A DNA stretch of 64,000 nt from Hexactinellida sp. DTS-2022 (Eukaryota > Porifera > Hexactinellida). The translations under genes were made by a program, and so were the position numbers. Shown here one piece after another: positions 17,628 to 30,522 of the stretch (position 1 is its first letter; each line of letters begins with the position of its first letter). The stretch covers positions 62,001-126,000 of the forward strand of contig JAPNXP010000011.1 of the NCBI GenBank assembly GCA_028753945.1, given 5' to 3'. The notes under the pieces were generated by a model. It worked only from the letters and a program-made list of their open reading frames with translations, had not been told where the DNA came from and made no database searches.

Positions 17628-20600
17628 TTACTTGACGATTGGTGAGGGATCGTTGTTGGTATTATTGTTATTGTTCGCTGTTTGCAGCACGTCTTGGGGT
17701 AAAGTAGGCATTGTAGGCAGGTACTGTACATACTGTGGAGCAGTAGGGAACTGCCTAAAGTCATAGCCATGATAGTAATTCTGTAGCGAAGCTGGTAAGG
17801 ACCCAGCGCCGAAAGGAAGTATCATGGTTTGTGGACGAGTTGAAGGCGACGGCGAATGCTGCACAAAGTCTACGGTAGCATTTGGATGATGCAGGTTTGG
17901 ATCGTATGAGAAGAATGGACTGATTGGACTGTCTACGGATGTAAGTGGTGTCCTGGCCTGTGATAGCTCTAGGGTGTCAGGGGGGACTGAATGGGTGTGT
18001 TCGCTAGTTGGGGACTTCATTGAGGAGATGCTGTTGTTGTCAACTAAAGTGGAGATAGGAATAACAGTGGACTCTTGTTAATAAGCACGAATACGATATC
18101 GGTTAATCAGAACAAGGCTTAATTTCCTTAGGATATACAATAGCATGCAAATTTCTCTGAATAATATGAAAATTTTCGACGGTTCCCTGTAATGTTCCTA
18201 TTTTTAAGAGTATACTTTAGTTTAATACAATTTAGCTCCTATACATTTTGTCGTATTAATGATTACAAAATTATAATTCCAAATTATGTTTTCCATAAGG
18301 AGCTATCAGTCGAGTTTCTGGTAGTTGTCATCAGCAAGATAACAACTGTTATCGTATTAACCTCTATAACAAATCTAGTGTAAATATAGTTTCCCTGGAG
18401 AGATACAATCCTTACAAATTCTATGAATTAGATCAGATTCATCATGCCATTATCAGAGAATACCGATATTTACACTCGAGAACCTTTTGATTGGCATTGA
18501 AAGGCTATTCTTCCTGTTGGATATTCGTTCAATGGGTTCTTTCTATTTTATTCTTAGAATCCAACATGATAATATCGGAAATACTCATAACACATATTCT
18601 ATTACAAGTTTCAGGCAATGGCAAGGTCATTTTTTTAAGTTCAAAAATTCAGTTTTGCTAAGCCCGATATATAAGTAAGCCCTCTAATACCTCCCGAGTT
18701 AAATTAACACCAAATTATTATTTTTGTAATATTTCTATGTATATTTCTCATGTTTAAAAAAATGATAATAAAACCGATAATAAAACTCTCCTAGATATAA
18801 TATGTTCACAATAGAGATAGCAGTAGATATGTTTAATGTGGGTAGAATTATATAAGTGCGATTTTTCAAGAAAAACTAATGTATTTATCTAAATTCCAGA
18901 GTTTAAATTTAATAATAAATTTTTTGAATTGAAAGAAATCAGAATAGTTCAACTTTAATAATCTCTATTAGTGTCACATCAGCTCGCTTATTGTAAATCA
19001 GTCGATCGGTATTATTTGAATAGAAAGGCCGACAGTTTGACTACATTTCGTATCTGTCAGTTGAATCCTACCAAAGGCTTCCAATTACTAGAGCCAAGTT
19101 CTTCAATTTACTATTATGTCTTAATCTCTAAATGCTTATTACGAATTGATATAAATTTAGAGATAACTTATGCTATAGAGAAGTCTAGCCAATACAATTG
19201 CAAAATGCCATCGTGGAAATGGCTACAGTTGAGCTTCTGATAAACGGAATATTTTCAAATTGCCTGATTGATAAAGTGTTAGGATTATGAATCGAATGTT
19301 TATCTATATTACTACTTATGGTGCAACTTAATGATCCGTCTACGCTATATACTGATAATGTTAATTAGATTACTCAATAACAAACATGTCTCGTTAACTA
19401 TTCAGTATGAGAGGTACATTAAAACCAAAACTCAGCCGATTTAAATACCACACATACCAAAGATGCCTACTGTCTCTTCGGTATTTTTGACAACAAATCA
19501 TAGAAACATATGAAACAAAAATGTGTTACATTCTCCCATATGAGCGTTCTACAATCATGTCTATGCAAGAATTGATTGTGGAAATCGAACTGAATTAGTA
19601 ATGAGCTGCGTGTAACACGAATACGTTATTTGAAATGCAACCCAATTCCTCTTTATATAGATGTACCGAGAAATTTACTCATCCATCCTACGATTTAGTA
19701 CAGGTGATCAATTAATTGAGGATTCACTTTTCATATAATGGTACCCATTACCACATTCCTATCTACCTAGCTGGTAACCTTGTGCTTTAAGTAATTATTA
19801 ATTGAATTCATAATCATATGGTAGAGGTTTCGCGCTTTTGTACTAATCGAGGTATTTTACATTTTAAGTTGTTGCGAGAACGATTATAAATACATTAAGT
19901 TAATTATTTAACCATCCAGATGTTTTATGTTAATCTTTTCGCGATCAGCTGAGAATATTCGCACTAAACTGATAGACTTAAAATATAGCTTCTCGAATAA
20001 TGAAATTCGCAAATGTGCTAAGAAATTTAACTTACTGGAAATTTTCCGCGATTTAATTTAAGCAATTGTATTATTAGTAATGCTTTAATATAGTAAGGAT
20101 CATAAAATTAGTTCAAATTTAAAGAATTTTAATTGTACTTAATTAAATTAATTAATACATGCAAACAGCATTTCCTTGAATCTAGTTAAGACGATAATTA
20201 ATTAAAAGCAACCCTCAGATGGTTGATTATTAGTTTAAGATGACATTATTTAATAATCACGAACCAGGCTTCAAAGCCTAGTTAAAACCGGTTAACACGA
20301 TTCGGATAAGTCGAACAATATCTACTGGTGTTTACAAGCAATATAGCGATTACCCATAAAATCCATTAAAATGACATATTGGTATGATAAATTTTAAATA
20401 TATTAGTTGATAACTGGAGTGTAATTCCATTTATCTTGGCAACTTCGGTATGTATACTGTCGGTTAGAACAATTAGAACCGATCTAAATATTATTTTCTG
20501 GATTTTTCAAAAATTCATAATAAATTTGTCCCACTAAAACAGGGGCGCTTATTCGAAGCAATACTGCAATTATAAAGTATGAAAATCGCATGCAAAAGTA

Positions 20601-23600
20601 TAATTATACCTCGTTATAATATAGCGATTAATATGTAACTAAGAACTCACCAATGACTTTAGCCTCAGCTCTGAGAGCAGGGTTAGCAGAGATCGGATAA
20701 GGAGCGTGTCTATGCCCCCTCATATATCTGGAGTCATGTATAGCTGCGTATTGGCCTTCTATAAGTGCGGGGTTCACAGTATAAGGCACTCCTGGTAGCT
20801 GGGATAAGTGGTTCATGCGAGTTGAGTTTATGGGCATATTGTGCATGTTGGGGACTCCGTTGATTGGCATTCCGAACCAGCTTGGGGATTGGAATCCTAT
20901 AAGACATACAGGCTAAAATAGGATTTCATCCAGGCAAAATTTTATGCGCGCCTAGATTAAGTTTGAGCTCGCTCACACGCTCCTAAATACTAAATTTGTA
21001 TTATGTCTATGGGAGAATCTCTCGATTTTCCCGCGCTTAGTAAGTTTGTTTTCAAAAATCCGCGCCTGGATGAAACCCTTGGCTAAAATGCAGAATAAGA
21101 AACATACTTTCATGAATGTGATGCTAATTTCCAGAAGTTGGATAGTTACAAATATTCAAACTAAATTTATATTTTCTTACTAGCAAATTAGTAGCAATCA
21201 GGTCATTTAATTTCCCATTAACCAAACAGTGTAGAATGATCTAACTACGTAAATTATGGCTTGCTTACCTTGTGAAACATATTGTTGTAGATCTGCTTGT
21301 TGGCATTCTTTTCTAAATAATAAGAATCATATTTAAAACACAAATAATTATTCACAAATAGTTGTTCTAAATAATTCATATCGTGACTCTTACCTTTCTT
21401 TGGCATCCAAAAATGCTTTTGCAAACGGATTGAATTTGATTTTCAGATTTGTAATCTATACAATAGAATTAGTCATAATGATCATAAAATACCTTCACTA
21501 TAACAGTACCTGAATATTAATCACTAAATATATTATTTGCACAATAAGTTAAGATGTATTACCTCTTCATTTTGGTAGGCTGTAACAGCAATAAACTGTG
21601 CGTCTGAAAAGCTAGCTGAGCATACTTTCTGTTGGTTGCTTTCAGATTTGTTGGACTCCACCTTAACTATGTGAACTCGTGGCTCGTATTTGTGCAGAGA
21701 GTTAAGCATGATCTAAACATTGTAACTATTATTTCAAGCAACTATTTATCAAAAATTATTAATTTCTAAATTAAGAACATTTTGAATATAATAGAGATTA
21801 CTCAATAATCGGTTAGTAATACGTATATATTTATTCATACCTGAATACGTATATTAATTTATTATTATTCTTACCTGTCCATTTGAACTCTGTTTATTTG
21901 AGAGTTTGACTTTGCAGAATTGAATTGGTTGCTTCATCCAATGACTCCCGAAATGTGGAGAATCTGGATGTGTATACTGACAGCTGGGAACCGCAGGCTC
22001 TGGCTTACCTCCCACAACCCAATCTCCGTTTACAAACTTCCAACGCGTGCTATCAGCAGCTGCGAAATCCAACAACACATTGTACATCGCCTTAGGGTCC
22101 AACCCTCGGACATGCACCTTGAGGATTGGGAACATTCTCCTATAGAGAAATATCGTTATTAAATTATTGACTACAGTGGAGTTTGCTTATTAGCAACTCC
22201 CTTATTAGCAATAATGCTTTATTAGCAACCGCTTTTCGGGTCCCAAGCGTGATAATATTGTTAATTTCATTTCCCGTATTAGCAACCAGATTTAGTGGCA
22301 AACACGGGTTGCTAATAATAATTAAATTATTGACTACAGTGGAGTTTGCTTATTAGCAATATTGCTTTATTAGCAACCGCTTTTCGGGTCCCAAGCGTGA
22401 TAATACTGTAATTTCATTCCACTATTAGCAACTTCGCCTATTAGCAACCAGATTTAGTGGCAAACACGGGTTGCTATTAAGCGAACTCTACTATATTTAG
22501 TTATACAGCATTTTTTGTAATTTACACAATGCAATGCAAGTTATAATTCAAATTAACCTCATTTACTATACATTTCCAATACAAGTATCGAAAGTCTAGG
22601 AGTGCTGTTAATCTCCTACTTGAACCCATTATAATACAATCATATCATATGCCAATTTATTCAAATTCTCCTAACTCTTAACAACAATTATCCTACAGGC
22701 TATAAGCATGGTATTGAACTGTTTCTGCATATATTAACACCCTTGTCGGTTAATTAACGAATTGCATACATGCGTTTGTTCAAGATAAACTTTGAAATTA
22801 ACATTTATAATTCTTCGAATTTAACCAAAATATTTAACAATAATTAATGAGGGGGTGCTAGTTATTTTTGGCCTTGTATTATGGAAATTTTATTTTACTT
22901 GACTTGACGTATCCTTTCAATAAAAACATGGTGTTGTTTTGATGATACAGAGCTAAAAATTGTATGTTTATTGTTTACACAAAGTTGTTTACACCTACAT
23001 GTAACTTAGCATATTTTAATATTATCTCACATTAATTGCATAGGATAATCACTATGTAAAGAATCTCACTCTGTGAAGTTATTTAAATCACCCCGGTAAC
23101 ATGAGCTAACAGATTATTTGTCATTACCGAGACGTGAAAATATATGCAGTCTACAAAAATGGAACTAAGCAGTGATAATAAAGAAATAAATTTGAAATTA
23201 TTTTGCATTATTCATTTATAATAAATTCCATCCAAATAACGTGATAACTACGCATCAGTTTTCCGAAAATTCTCTTTTCTCATCTATTTTCAAACCTCTA
23301 CATTAATAAAATAATTAATTAAATAAATCACCTTCACCTACAAATTACATAATCAATTTGTCGAGTATGTAACAAGTTTGACAATTCGAAACTTGAATTA
23401 GAATAGCTTTTTAGCACAAAGACGTTAGTTAATAATATTAAATACACGTTAATTCCAATTATTATGTATTAATTATTAATGAAGTATTACCTGCCGGCCT
23501 TTGTAACAATCATTTCGTTGGTGAGGGCTTTGAATTTCCTCCATAATTCGATTTCTTGTAGTATTATTTCGGGCTTCTCCGAGAGATACATCTCAGTCCC

Positions 23601-23666
23601 TTCACTATCACAGTTTTCTGCTCCACTTAAACCGATTAAACTTTGATACTGATCGCTTTCTGACAT
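17628..23666 (-). CDS. Bra: Brachyury-like T-box transcription factor
   Basis: This gene encodes a DNA-binding T-box factor. On the minus strand seven exons keep frame: 23666-23491, 22139-21875, 21712-21563, 21455-21394, 21312-21269, 20896-20651 and 18043-17628 (452 aa). The T-box runs from about residue 34 ([20 protein letters not shown]) through [53 protein letters not shown] and [20 protein letters not shown] to [13 protein letters not shown]. The GLDP...LLDF, KYEPR and AYQNEEIT blocks favour Brachyury over other T-box classes. The C-terminus is rich in Pro, Ser, His and Asn and ends PSPIVK. I chose the ATG at 23666 (MSESDQYQ) because the upstream ATG at 23789 adds a hydrophobic stretch unlike family members. 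Intron 1 (22140-23490) and intron 6 (18044-20650) are long. Confidence 0.9.
18044..20650. other. Brachyury intron 6
   Basis: This 2.6-kb intron shows no credible gene; short open frames have no recognisable domain. Worn MITE-like words occur at 18062-18180 ('cttgttaataagcacgaa') and 20280-20335. A copy of dispersed repeat I lies near 18560-18675. Confidence 0.4.
20920..21080. mobile_element. Family G non-autonomous element with an exact target duplication
   Basis: The ends are inverted repeats: 'aggatttcatccaggc' on the left and 'gcctggatgaaaccctt' on the right. The nine bases 'ggctaaaat' occur directly on both sides (20911-20919 and 21081-21089), an exact 8-9 bp target-site duplication. That length fits hAT (8 bp) or Mutator-like (9 bp) transposition, not the TA-targeting MITEs elsewhere in the window. 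The interior has 'gcgcgcctaga' and 'ctcgctcacacgctcct'. It lies in Brachyury intron 5. Confidence 0.75.
22174..22492. mobile_element. Family C MITE, internally duplicated in tandem
   Basis: Each half starts CAGTGGAGTTTGCTTATTAG and contains 'gcaaccgcttttcgggtccc' and 'cagatttagtggcaaacacg'. The unit, including about 14 bp of left flank ('attaaattattga'), is repeated with an offset of 163 bp (22158 and 22321). The flank moved with the element, so this is a local tandem duplication and not a second transposition. It sits in Brachyury intron 1. Confidence 0.65.
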
Positions 23667-26600
23667 TTTATTCCGAATAATGCAAATTTGCAATTGATTT
23701 AAAATATTGACAATAGCGTGTGATTTTCTGATGTCTATGCGAAGAATATATATAATTTTATGGCACCTTGATACTTTGTTGATTTCCAATTATTATTTGA
23801 ATATGAAGTTGCGATTTATATAACCTACGAACTATACAATGTAAACGTCATCCATTTGAATTTCTATCATCAGCCTCTACTTAGGCCTACGAATATAAGC
23901 GTATACAATTCGGCTTCTACTCACATATTTGTGAATTTCTAGCTGGCATGCAATTTCTGGAAACTTATAGATTATTAATAGTGAGCGCTAACATCTGGGA
24001 AATATGAACAGATGATTCGCGGCCGATAAGATAGGTGAATATTTCTTAGTGGTTCGAAGTTATGATTATTAATTCAGTCTGTTTGCTATACAAAATTATA
24101 ATTAAATTGCATTATATAACTCAATTTGAAGATATTTTGGCACAGATTAATTTAAAGTACATATTTAATCGAACAGCTGATATGGCATTGTGCGTTGTTG
24201 AAATTAACACCTTACTGTGGAGGTATTCTGTGATTTAACAATCAAACGCAAACTTACTAAACTTGCAAATCAATAACTCAATCTACAAATCACAATAATA
24301 CGATAAAACTACTTACAACACATACTTGAGCTAAAATAGTACATTAGCCGTTGGCCAGTTATTCTTCACGGATAAGAACTAAGGAAAAAATTGTCATAAT
24401 AATCGAAGGTAGTGTTAAAATGTCAAAAAATCATTTAAATATTAAATTGATAAAAATGGTTGTGGATACTTTTTTGCAATATATTTAATGTAATTAAAAC
24501 ACATTTTAAATTTACAATGGCTTGTAAGACATTAGCCTTCTATATCGAAACAATAATTTACACAAATTTTTAGAATTTATCGGTACAGGTTGGAGATAAT
24601 TGAGGTACATTGGAATTTCATTATATGGAGGGTTAATATTTTTCGAGTAGAAATATTCTGATGAATGTTTCTAATCGACTATAAACTTTTAATAACAAAT
24701 CCTGAATAATTTAGTACTTTAATATTTTGCGAAACTTTGCAAAATTTACCAATAAATATAGTTCTACTCATTAATTATTATTTTTATTGATTTCCTAGAA
24801 GAATGGCAGATTTACTAAATGATTAGTTGTTAATTCTTCTATCAAATTACACAAAACTCTTCGCCTATTTGTTAAACTGATGCGTTAACTTTTATAAAAT
24901 GCCATTATAGCTCTAATGGAATTAGTTCGAGCTTTCGAGATCATAAAAACAATTTGAGCTCCTTTGTCGATTATCTACTGTACCTGTTTATCAGATAACT
25001 TGTGCTATTGGGCAATAGACTATATTTAGTCTATATAGAACCGATAATGACTTGAATGAACTGATCACGTAGTACTATTCTTATCGATTGAACCATAGAA
25101 AAGATAAGCCAAATTGTATGATATTGGCTGTTACGATGGGTTTGCTAAACGAATCTACAAATTCAGAATTGAATTATATATAATTCTCTCCTTTTTCTAT
25201 AATTGTTTGCCCATAAACGGAGGTTGCAACATACTTGCATATGTTAGAACTTAAGATATAATGCACTCGAGCTAATGGATTTAATTTATTCATTCCAGCT
25301 ACGCAAAACTAAGTTTGCATACATTTATATACATAGTTAAAATTTTTGAAACAATTGTACACATCTGATATTCTGGTGATCATCAGAGTTTACTTAAGTT
25401 GTTTACCTCATCTAGATGATTAAGTTGTCATATGTTCAGTAACCACAAGCTTATAAAGTATCACCACACATTAAACTTTTATGAAATGTGTACCTGTTAA
25501 TTTCTAACCAAGTTGTCGATAAAAATTTCAATAATTTACAAACTAAATGAACTCAACTACATTGTAGTTTGCATAGTGATAAGTCTCAACTTTTTATCAC
25601 TATACAAACGGATTAAAACAATAACTCCCTTTTCTTGTAGGCTAATTTAACTGTTGAAAACAACTGCTATTTGGTTGTGATCTTGTTTATAATTTTACAT
25701 GTTGTCTAAATAACCATTTAGAGTAATAATTTATAGACTAAACACCATAAGTGTTCTATTCTCAGTCAAATGCCTTACAAAGCACATTTTATTACTCCCA
25801 TACAACTAACCAACATTGAGTTAGTAGTTACAGATAAGAACTCACTAATTTATTGAAATAGAGATACCAACCTATCGAATTCGATATATGCCCTGAAATT
25901 TGCACTTATATATTAAATTTGCCAATGACTTCTTCTTAAATTAAATTGTATTAATATTATTCGCATCGCATGTCTGTTTCATCTCTAGCACAAGCTTGCA
26001 AAACTCCTTTTCTAGTAAATTCTTCAGTCAAAGTCAATCTCGTTAGTTTGTTAGGAAAAATGGTTCACTACTTTCTAAACCAAATTATACTATTATTCAA
26101 ATCTGATTCATTCAGCAACATCGCCACAATTAGGAAAAGGGAAATTAGAGGTAGCATAAATTTCAAAAAATGCATTTGTGTTGTAATAACTGTGGATACT
26201 AGATAATATAAAATCGATTAGTTTAATTGTAAAATCCCTTTATTTGTAGAAATTTCCAGCGATCAACGTGTCCCGATAAATGAGTCGGCATTATATATGA
26301 TTCTCTATGGATCATAATCTAACTATATCCCTTATGTTAGAAGGCATTAATAATTACTATGTGAATTTATAATTAATAGACCATTTAAATTCTACTTTAC
26401 ACGCTTTATTTCCAAGATTTTAAATAAACTGTTTAGTAATATAAAGTCTAACAAACAAGATTGAGTTATTTACTTGGTCCAATTCCCTAAGCAGGAATAT
26501 ATTGTAATTGTTTGCTCCTTATCGAGGGATTTAATCAAAAGGTTCAAAAATACAGACATAACTTTTCGTTAAAATTTGGATATATTTGTCTACGTAAAAG

Positions 26601-27458
26601 AGATAACAATGTATGTATACTTGGAATATACAATATGTAGCTAATTACAATAACAGCTCATTTAATTTTGTACTATTCAGTTTTTCACACAAGCATTCTA
26701 AGTTATTTGCGGTGATTAATAGGTTCGATATTGCTTTTAAATCTCCAACAGGGCAAAGTATCATAATGCTTCAGCAGGAGAAAACAAAAATAAATTTAAA
26801 TAATGTAAATACATTTATAACAAAAAATATTTAGAATAGACTCATTGACCTAATAGGGAATCATTTTGTAATAACAGTCTATTTCTAGAACAGGTTTTTT
26901 TTTAATTAAATAGTATTACCCATAGACGGCAGGGGCTTTTGGTATAAAAAATTTATGGAAGGTCTACAAATTATTAGCTTAGTTTGTATTGTCTTTTATA
27001 GACCGTCTACATATAATGTATCTCAACAATTTATAATTTTAGAATTCCAATAGAAACCGTATTTGAGTTCAGAAAAGATTTCTAAATGTTTAATAAAACA
27101 TCTCGTATTACCCTGACATCATGAGGCCATAATTCTTATCACTAATATAACATAATATAAGTGGTTCTTCAAAATATGATAGGAGAAAGAAGCTAAGTTA
27201 GTGGAATGAATAAAAGTGAATGAATGTAATAATCATCAAGTGTCCTGTCATAACAGGTAGCTCTATTAAACATGTGTCAAATCATCTTAAAATGAATTGA
27301 CACCTACCATTATATAGATCATTCTAATCTTATAGTGGTAGAAATTAAATATCCTAGTTAACATATCGATGTCGTACATCATAATTACCCATAAACTTCA
27401 CATTGAATCGAATTAGATTATTCAATTTAAGATTTAGGGTGCAACTAGTGCTTTTGAC
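23667..27458. other. 3.8-kb gene-free stretch between Brachyury and TMEM19
   Basis: This is the divergent spacer upstream of both Brachyury (-) and TMEM19 (+). It is very AT-rich, and no gene, tRNA-like structure or intact transposon could be supported; open frames are short and lack domains. As the only long spacer free of obvious repeats, it is the natural place for Brachyury regulatory DNA, which is inference from position. Confidence 0.4.
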
Positions 27459-28496
27459 ATGCAGAATTCATCGTATAAAGAAGCATTCTTTATTTACATA
27501 TTTTTCCTTCCCATTCTCTTGGGTGTCACTGGATATATCTTCCAACCGTATTACAACAAATATATCCCAACGTGTTTACTTTCGCTTATAATCACTCTGA
27601 TTACCGCTGTCTATGGGTATAAGAGAGGATCTTTGAGTATTGACGGTGCAATGTACTCTGTCATCGTCGGACACACGCTCTCATTCGCGAATTCAGGTTT
27701 TTACTCGTGTTTGCTTGTATTTTTCCTGACCGGTTCTAAGCTTACTAGGTATAAATCTAAACTTAAGTTTTCTCATTTGGGCCAAGAACATATTACTGGA
27801 GGTAAAAGGAATTGTCTGCAAGTATTATGCAACGGATCTGTTTCTACTATTTGCGCAATGGGCTATATTTTATTTGGCGGTCAAGGAATGATTAAACGCT
27901 TAACACAAGCGCCAATTTACTATGAAGTTGTCAGGAATTTACCATTTTACATAAAACCGTCCACATTTGAAATGGGAGTTATCGTGAGTCTAGCATCAGC
28001 ATGTGGAGATACATGGGCATCCGAAATCGGATCTGCTAAAGGAGGAAACCCTAAACTGATTACAAGACCATTCGGGAAATATGTACCTATTGGCACCAAT
28101 GGAGGAGTCACCCTTTATGGAACTATCGCGAGTTTTTTTGGTGGCGCAATCATTGGAGTTGCATATATCTTAGCTTTTATCCCAGTCATTTGTTACGAGT
28201 TCTATTATTCAAGGGATCACTTGGTTAATTTCGACTTGCACTTTGTTTACCAATCTTTTGTGTTTATAATGTTTACGGGGGTAATTGGATTTGTTGGCTC
28301 TCTTGTTGATTCTATTATTGGATGCATTTTCCAGTATTCAGGAATTAATGAGAAGACGAACAAAGTTAGCGAATATAAATCTGAATGCAAGGAACACATT
28401 TCAGGCTGGAATATCCTTGACAACAACATGGTTAACCTCGTTTCAATAGCTTTAGTAACTTTAGTTTATGTTTGTGTGGCTCAAGCTATTTTATGA
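27459..28496 (+). CDS. TMEM19: TMEM19 / DUF92 integral membrane protein
   Basis: This is an intronless gene for a 345-aa multi-pass membrane protein (human TMEM19 is about the same size). It is made of hydrophobic helices throughout. The family core is clear: SLASACGDTWASEIGSAKGG, then LITRPFGKYVPIGTNGGVTL, then a GT.ASFFGG..IG helix. The same fold family includes plant phytyl-phosphate kinase VTE6; the exact role of animal TMEM19 is not established. The start is the ATG beginning MQNSSYKEAFF, directly followed by the first membrane segment. The lack of introns fits either an ancestral state or an old retrocopy; no poly-A or flanking repeats are seen. Confidence 0.88.
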   Translation: MQNSSYKEAFFIYIFFLPILLGVTGYIFQPYYNKYIPTCLLSLIITLITAVYGYKRGSLSIDGAMYSVIVGHTLSFANSGFYSCLLVFFLTGSKLTRYKSKLKFSHLGQEHITGGKRNCLQVLCNGSVSTICAMGYILFGGQGMIKRLTQAPIYYEVVRNLPFYIKPSTFEMGVIVSLASACGDTWASEIGSAKGGNPKLITRPFGKYVPIGTNGGVTLYGTIASFFGGAIIGVAYILAFIPVICYEFYYSRDHLVNFDLHFVYQSFVFIMFTGVIGFVGSLVDSIIGCIFQYSGINEKTNKVSEYKSECKEHISGWNILDNNMVNLVSIALVTLVYVCVAQAIL

Positions 28497-29022
28497 TTTA
28501 GTAATTGTACTTTGGACGATATAGATTTTGGTGCTAGCTTGTTAACATTGTGTCTGACCTGTTATATTTACAAACTATGGATAAGCATTTGTTAATTTCG
28601 ATGTTCCTCATCAGAACTTTTCTTTAGTAATCAATCTTTTACAATTTCCATCATGATAAACTCCATTAGTATCCATTGCACATTAAACAGATAATGTCTC
28701 CCATATGGATGTATCCAGTATCCACTTATACGAACATCACCATAAACAAATTTCTCAAAATTGAAATTAGATAGATGAGGTGGCTTTTGAAATTGTTTTG
28801 TCTACAAAATTATAACATTATGGTTTACACTGCCATAGGTAATGAGATAAGTACATACGATAGCTAATAGTCTCAAATAATTGTCTAAATGCAATATGAA
28901 TAATCGCCATAACATGTCTAGAGCATCCACCTATGAATTTCCATGAACACGTATCGTTTCCATCTACAATTTAAGGAAGTATTTTAACGAATTACTTCAA
29001 AATACTCAACAAAGATCTTACA
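28497..29022. other. TMEM19-PDZ gene spacer
   Basis: A 526-bp AT-rich spacer in which I see no gene or clear repeat. It should contain the TMEM19 3' UTR and the PDZ gene promoter. Confidence 0.4.
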
Positions 29023-30522
29023 ATGAGCGAAAGAAGCTTCACTTTACCCAGGAACTTCAGGTATCATGTGCCAATGCAAATCTCGCCTATTTCCCCTACC
29101 CGTCCTATTTCTATGGCTAGTTCGTATGGTGTTCAGACAACAAACAATGACATGCATAGTTTTGGTAGTGTTCCCACTAACCTTCAAGTTTTAACCTATC
29201 AAAATTTGCCGAACACTCCATTGCATCACGATCCTTACAAATGTAGCTTTCCAGGACGGCCAATGAGTGTACAATCAACTTATTCATACCAAATTACTAG
29301 AGCCTCTCCTATCAGTGTGCAAATGAATTGGGGTCGTAGAACAAGTGCTTTCTATCACGCACCTTCGCCTGATCCTAGCGAAAATCTCCACACACATCGC
29401 CCATTCGCCAGGAGCGTTTCTTTGCCTCCACAAGGCATGCAACGGTTAGATAGTCCTCTTAAGGGGCAAAATGTATCAGTAAACGGCATATCAAAAACTA
29501 TCGACAGCAAAAACAAAGTTGAAAAAGTACAGTTAGCAAACAAGATAGAAATAGAAGAAATAACACTCAGTAAGAAATCACATGACGCATATATCGGTCT
29601 TATTATCGAAGTGTTGCCTGAATCATTGGACCAAGATCTTGTTTTGGTAGTACAGAGGGTTACAATCGGAGGGTTATGCCAGAAAGATGGTAGGTTAAAG
29701 CGAGGTGATCGTATCCTAAAAGTTAACGGGTATCGAGTCAAAGACTTTGATAAAACTATACAAAATCTCCACCAACTCAATGTCACCATAACTGTAGCTA
29801 GAATCACGCGTGAGTTCAAACGAACGCATTTGCGCCCTATTACCTGTTCCCTATTCGGTTACAAGCCAACTCTAAACCCTTCCAAAGCTGTGACATCGTT
29901 TGCTAAAGGTACCCCACGACTTGTAAAGGGTGTTGACGAAGCCAAACTTGAAGTCGAAATGATATCATTGTGTAGGCGATTGGAAAAAGTGAGAACCGGG
30001 AGAAAAAAGGTTCAGTGGCATTCTTACAATGTAGATAAACAAGAATATGTTTCCTGCGATAAAAATAACCGTACAACCCGAAAGCATCAGAAAAATGCGA
30101 ACAAGCAACAAGACGAAGATACAAGAAAACAAATACCTAAAGTACAACACATCGATACCCAACACAAACTTCTCGATAAACCCTTGGAGAACAAACCAAC
30201 TACTCCTCCAAAAGCGCTAAAAGCTGCATACCGTAGATCCACAACGTATTATTTGCATACCTCCATTTATAGCCCTGTTGCCATAATTCAACCGTGCAGA
30301 TTTTGGGATCCGGCCGTGCCAATGACACATTTTAATCCTATCATGCAAATGAAACATATGCCTCTCAACCATCCTCCTTTTCCAAACAAAGGGATTTTTC
30401 CACAAAGCATGGGCTATCCACTAAAGAGAGTACCTTATTATTTCAGGCAAGGTAAGGAAAATGGTTCTTTGATAAAATCTCCAGGTAAGCAGGGAAGTTC
30501 CAATGAGGAAACTCTTCTGTGA
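29023..30522 (+). CDS. PDZ-domain protein, intronless
   Basis: This is a single open frame of 499 aa. Residues about 180-268 form one PDZ domain: a YIGLIIEV ligand-binding loop, RVTIGGLCQKDGRLKRGDRI and LKVNGYRVKDFDKTI. PDZ domains bind the C-termini of membrane and scaffold proteins. The N-terminal 150 residues are rich in Pro, Ser, Tyr and Met, and the C-terminal 200 are basic and then Pro/Met-rich; neither matches anything I recognise. The last 62 codons fall inside a 755-bp segment that is repeated downstream of the LINE. A strong donor-like 'ccaggtaagc' lies near the end of the frame at 30481-30490; if used, the C-terminus would differ. The ortholog is not identified. Confidence 0.75.
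   Translation: MSERSFTLPRNFRYHVPMQISPISPTRPISMASSYGVQTTNNDMHSFGSVPTNLQVLTYQNLPNTPLHHDPYKCSFPGRPMSVQSTYSYQITRASPISVQMNWGRRTSAFYHAPSPDPSENLHTHRPFARSVSLPPQGMQRLDSPLKGQNVSVNGISKTIDSKNKVEKVQLANKIEIEEITLSKKSHDAYIGLIIEVLPESLDQDLVLVVQRVTIGGLCQKDGRLKRGDRILKVNGYRVKDFDKTIQNLHQLNVTITVARITREFKRTHLRPITCSLFGYKPTLNPSKAVTSFAKGTPRLVKGVDEAKLEVEMISLCRRLEKVRTGRKKVQWHSYNVDKQEYVSCDKNNRTTRKHQKNANKQQDEDTRKQIPKVQHIDTQHKLLDKPLENKPTTPPKALKAAYRRSTTYYLHTSIYSPVAIIQPCRFWDPAVPMTHFNPIMQMKHMPLNHPPFPNKGIFPQSMGYPLKRVPYYFRQGKENGSLIKSPGKQGSSNEETLL

Noticed and set aside
18971-19240. 89-codon open frame in Brachyury intron 6
   Set aside because: It has no domain, no splice-consistent neighbours and an AT-rich chance composition. 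It lies in a long intron on the opposite strand with nothing to support expression.
23667-27458. Search for T-box half-sites (TNACACCT) as Brachyury autoregulatory elements
   Set aside because: Only scattered single matches were seen (for example near 24212 and 27298), which is no more than chance would give. There is no cluster comparable to the Runx sites.
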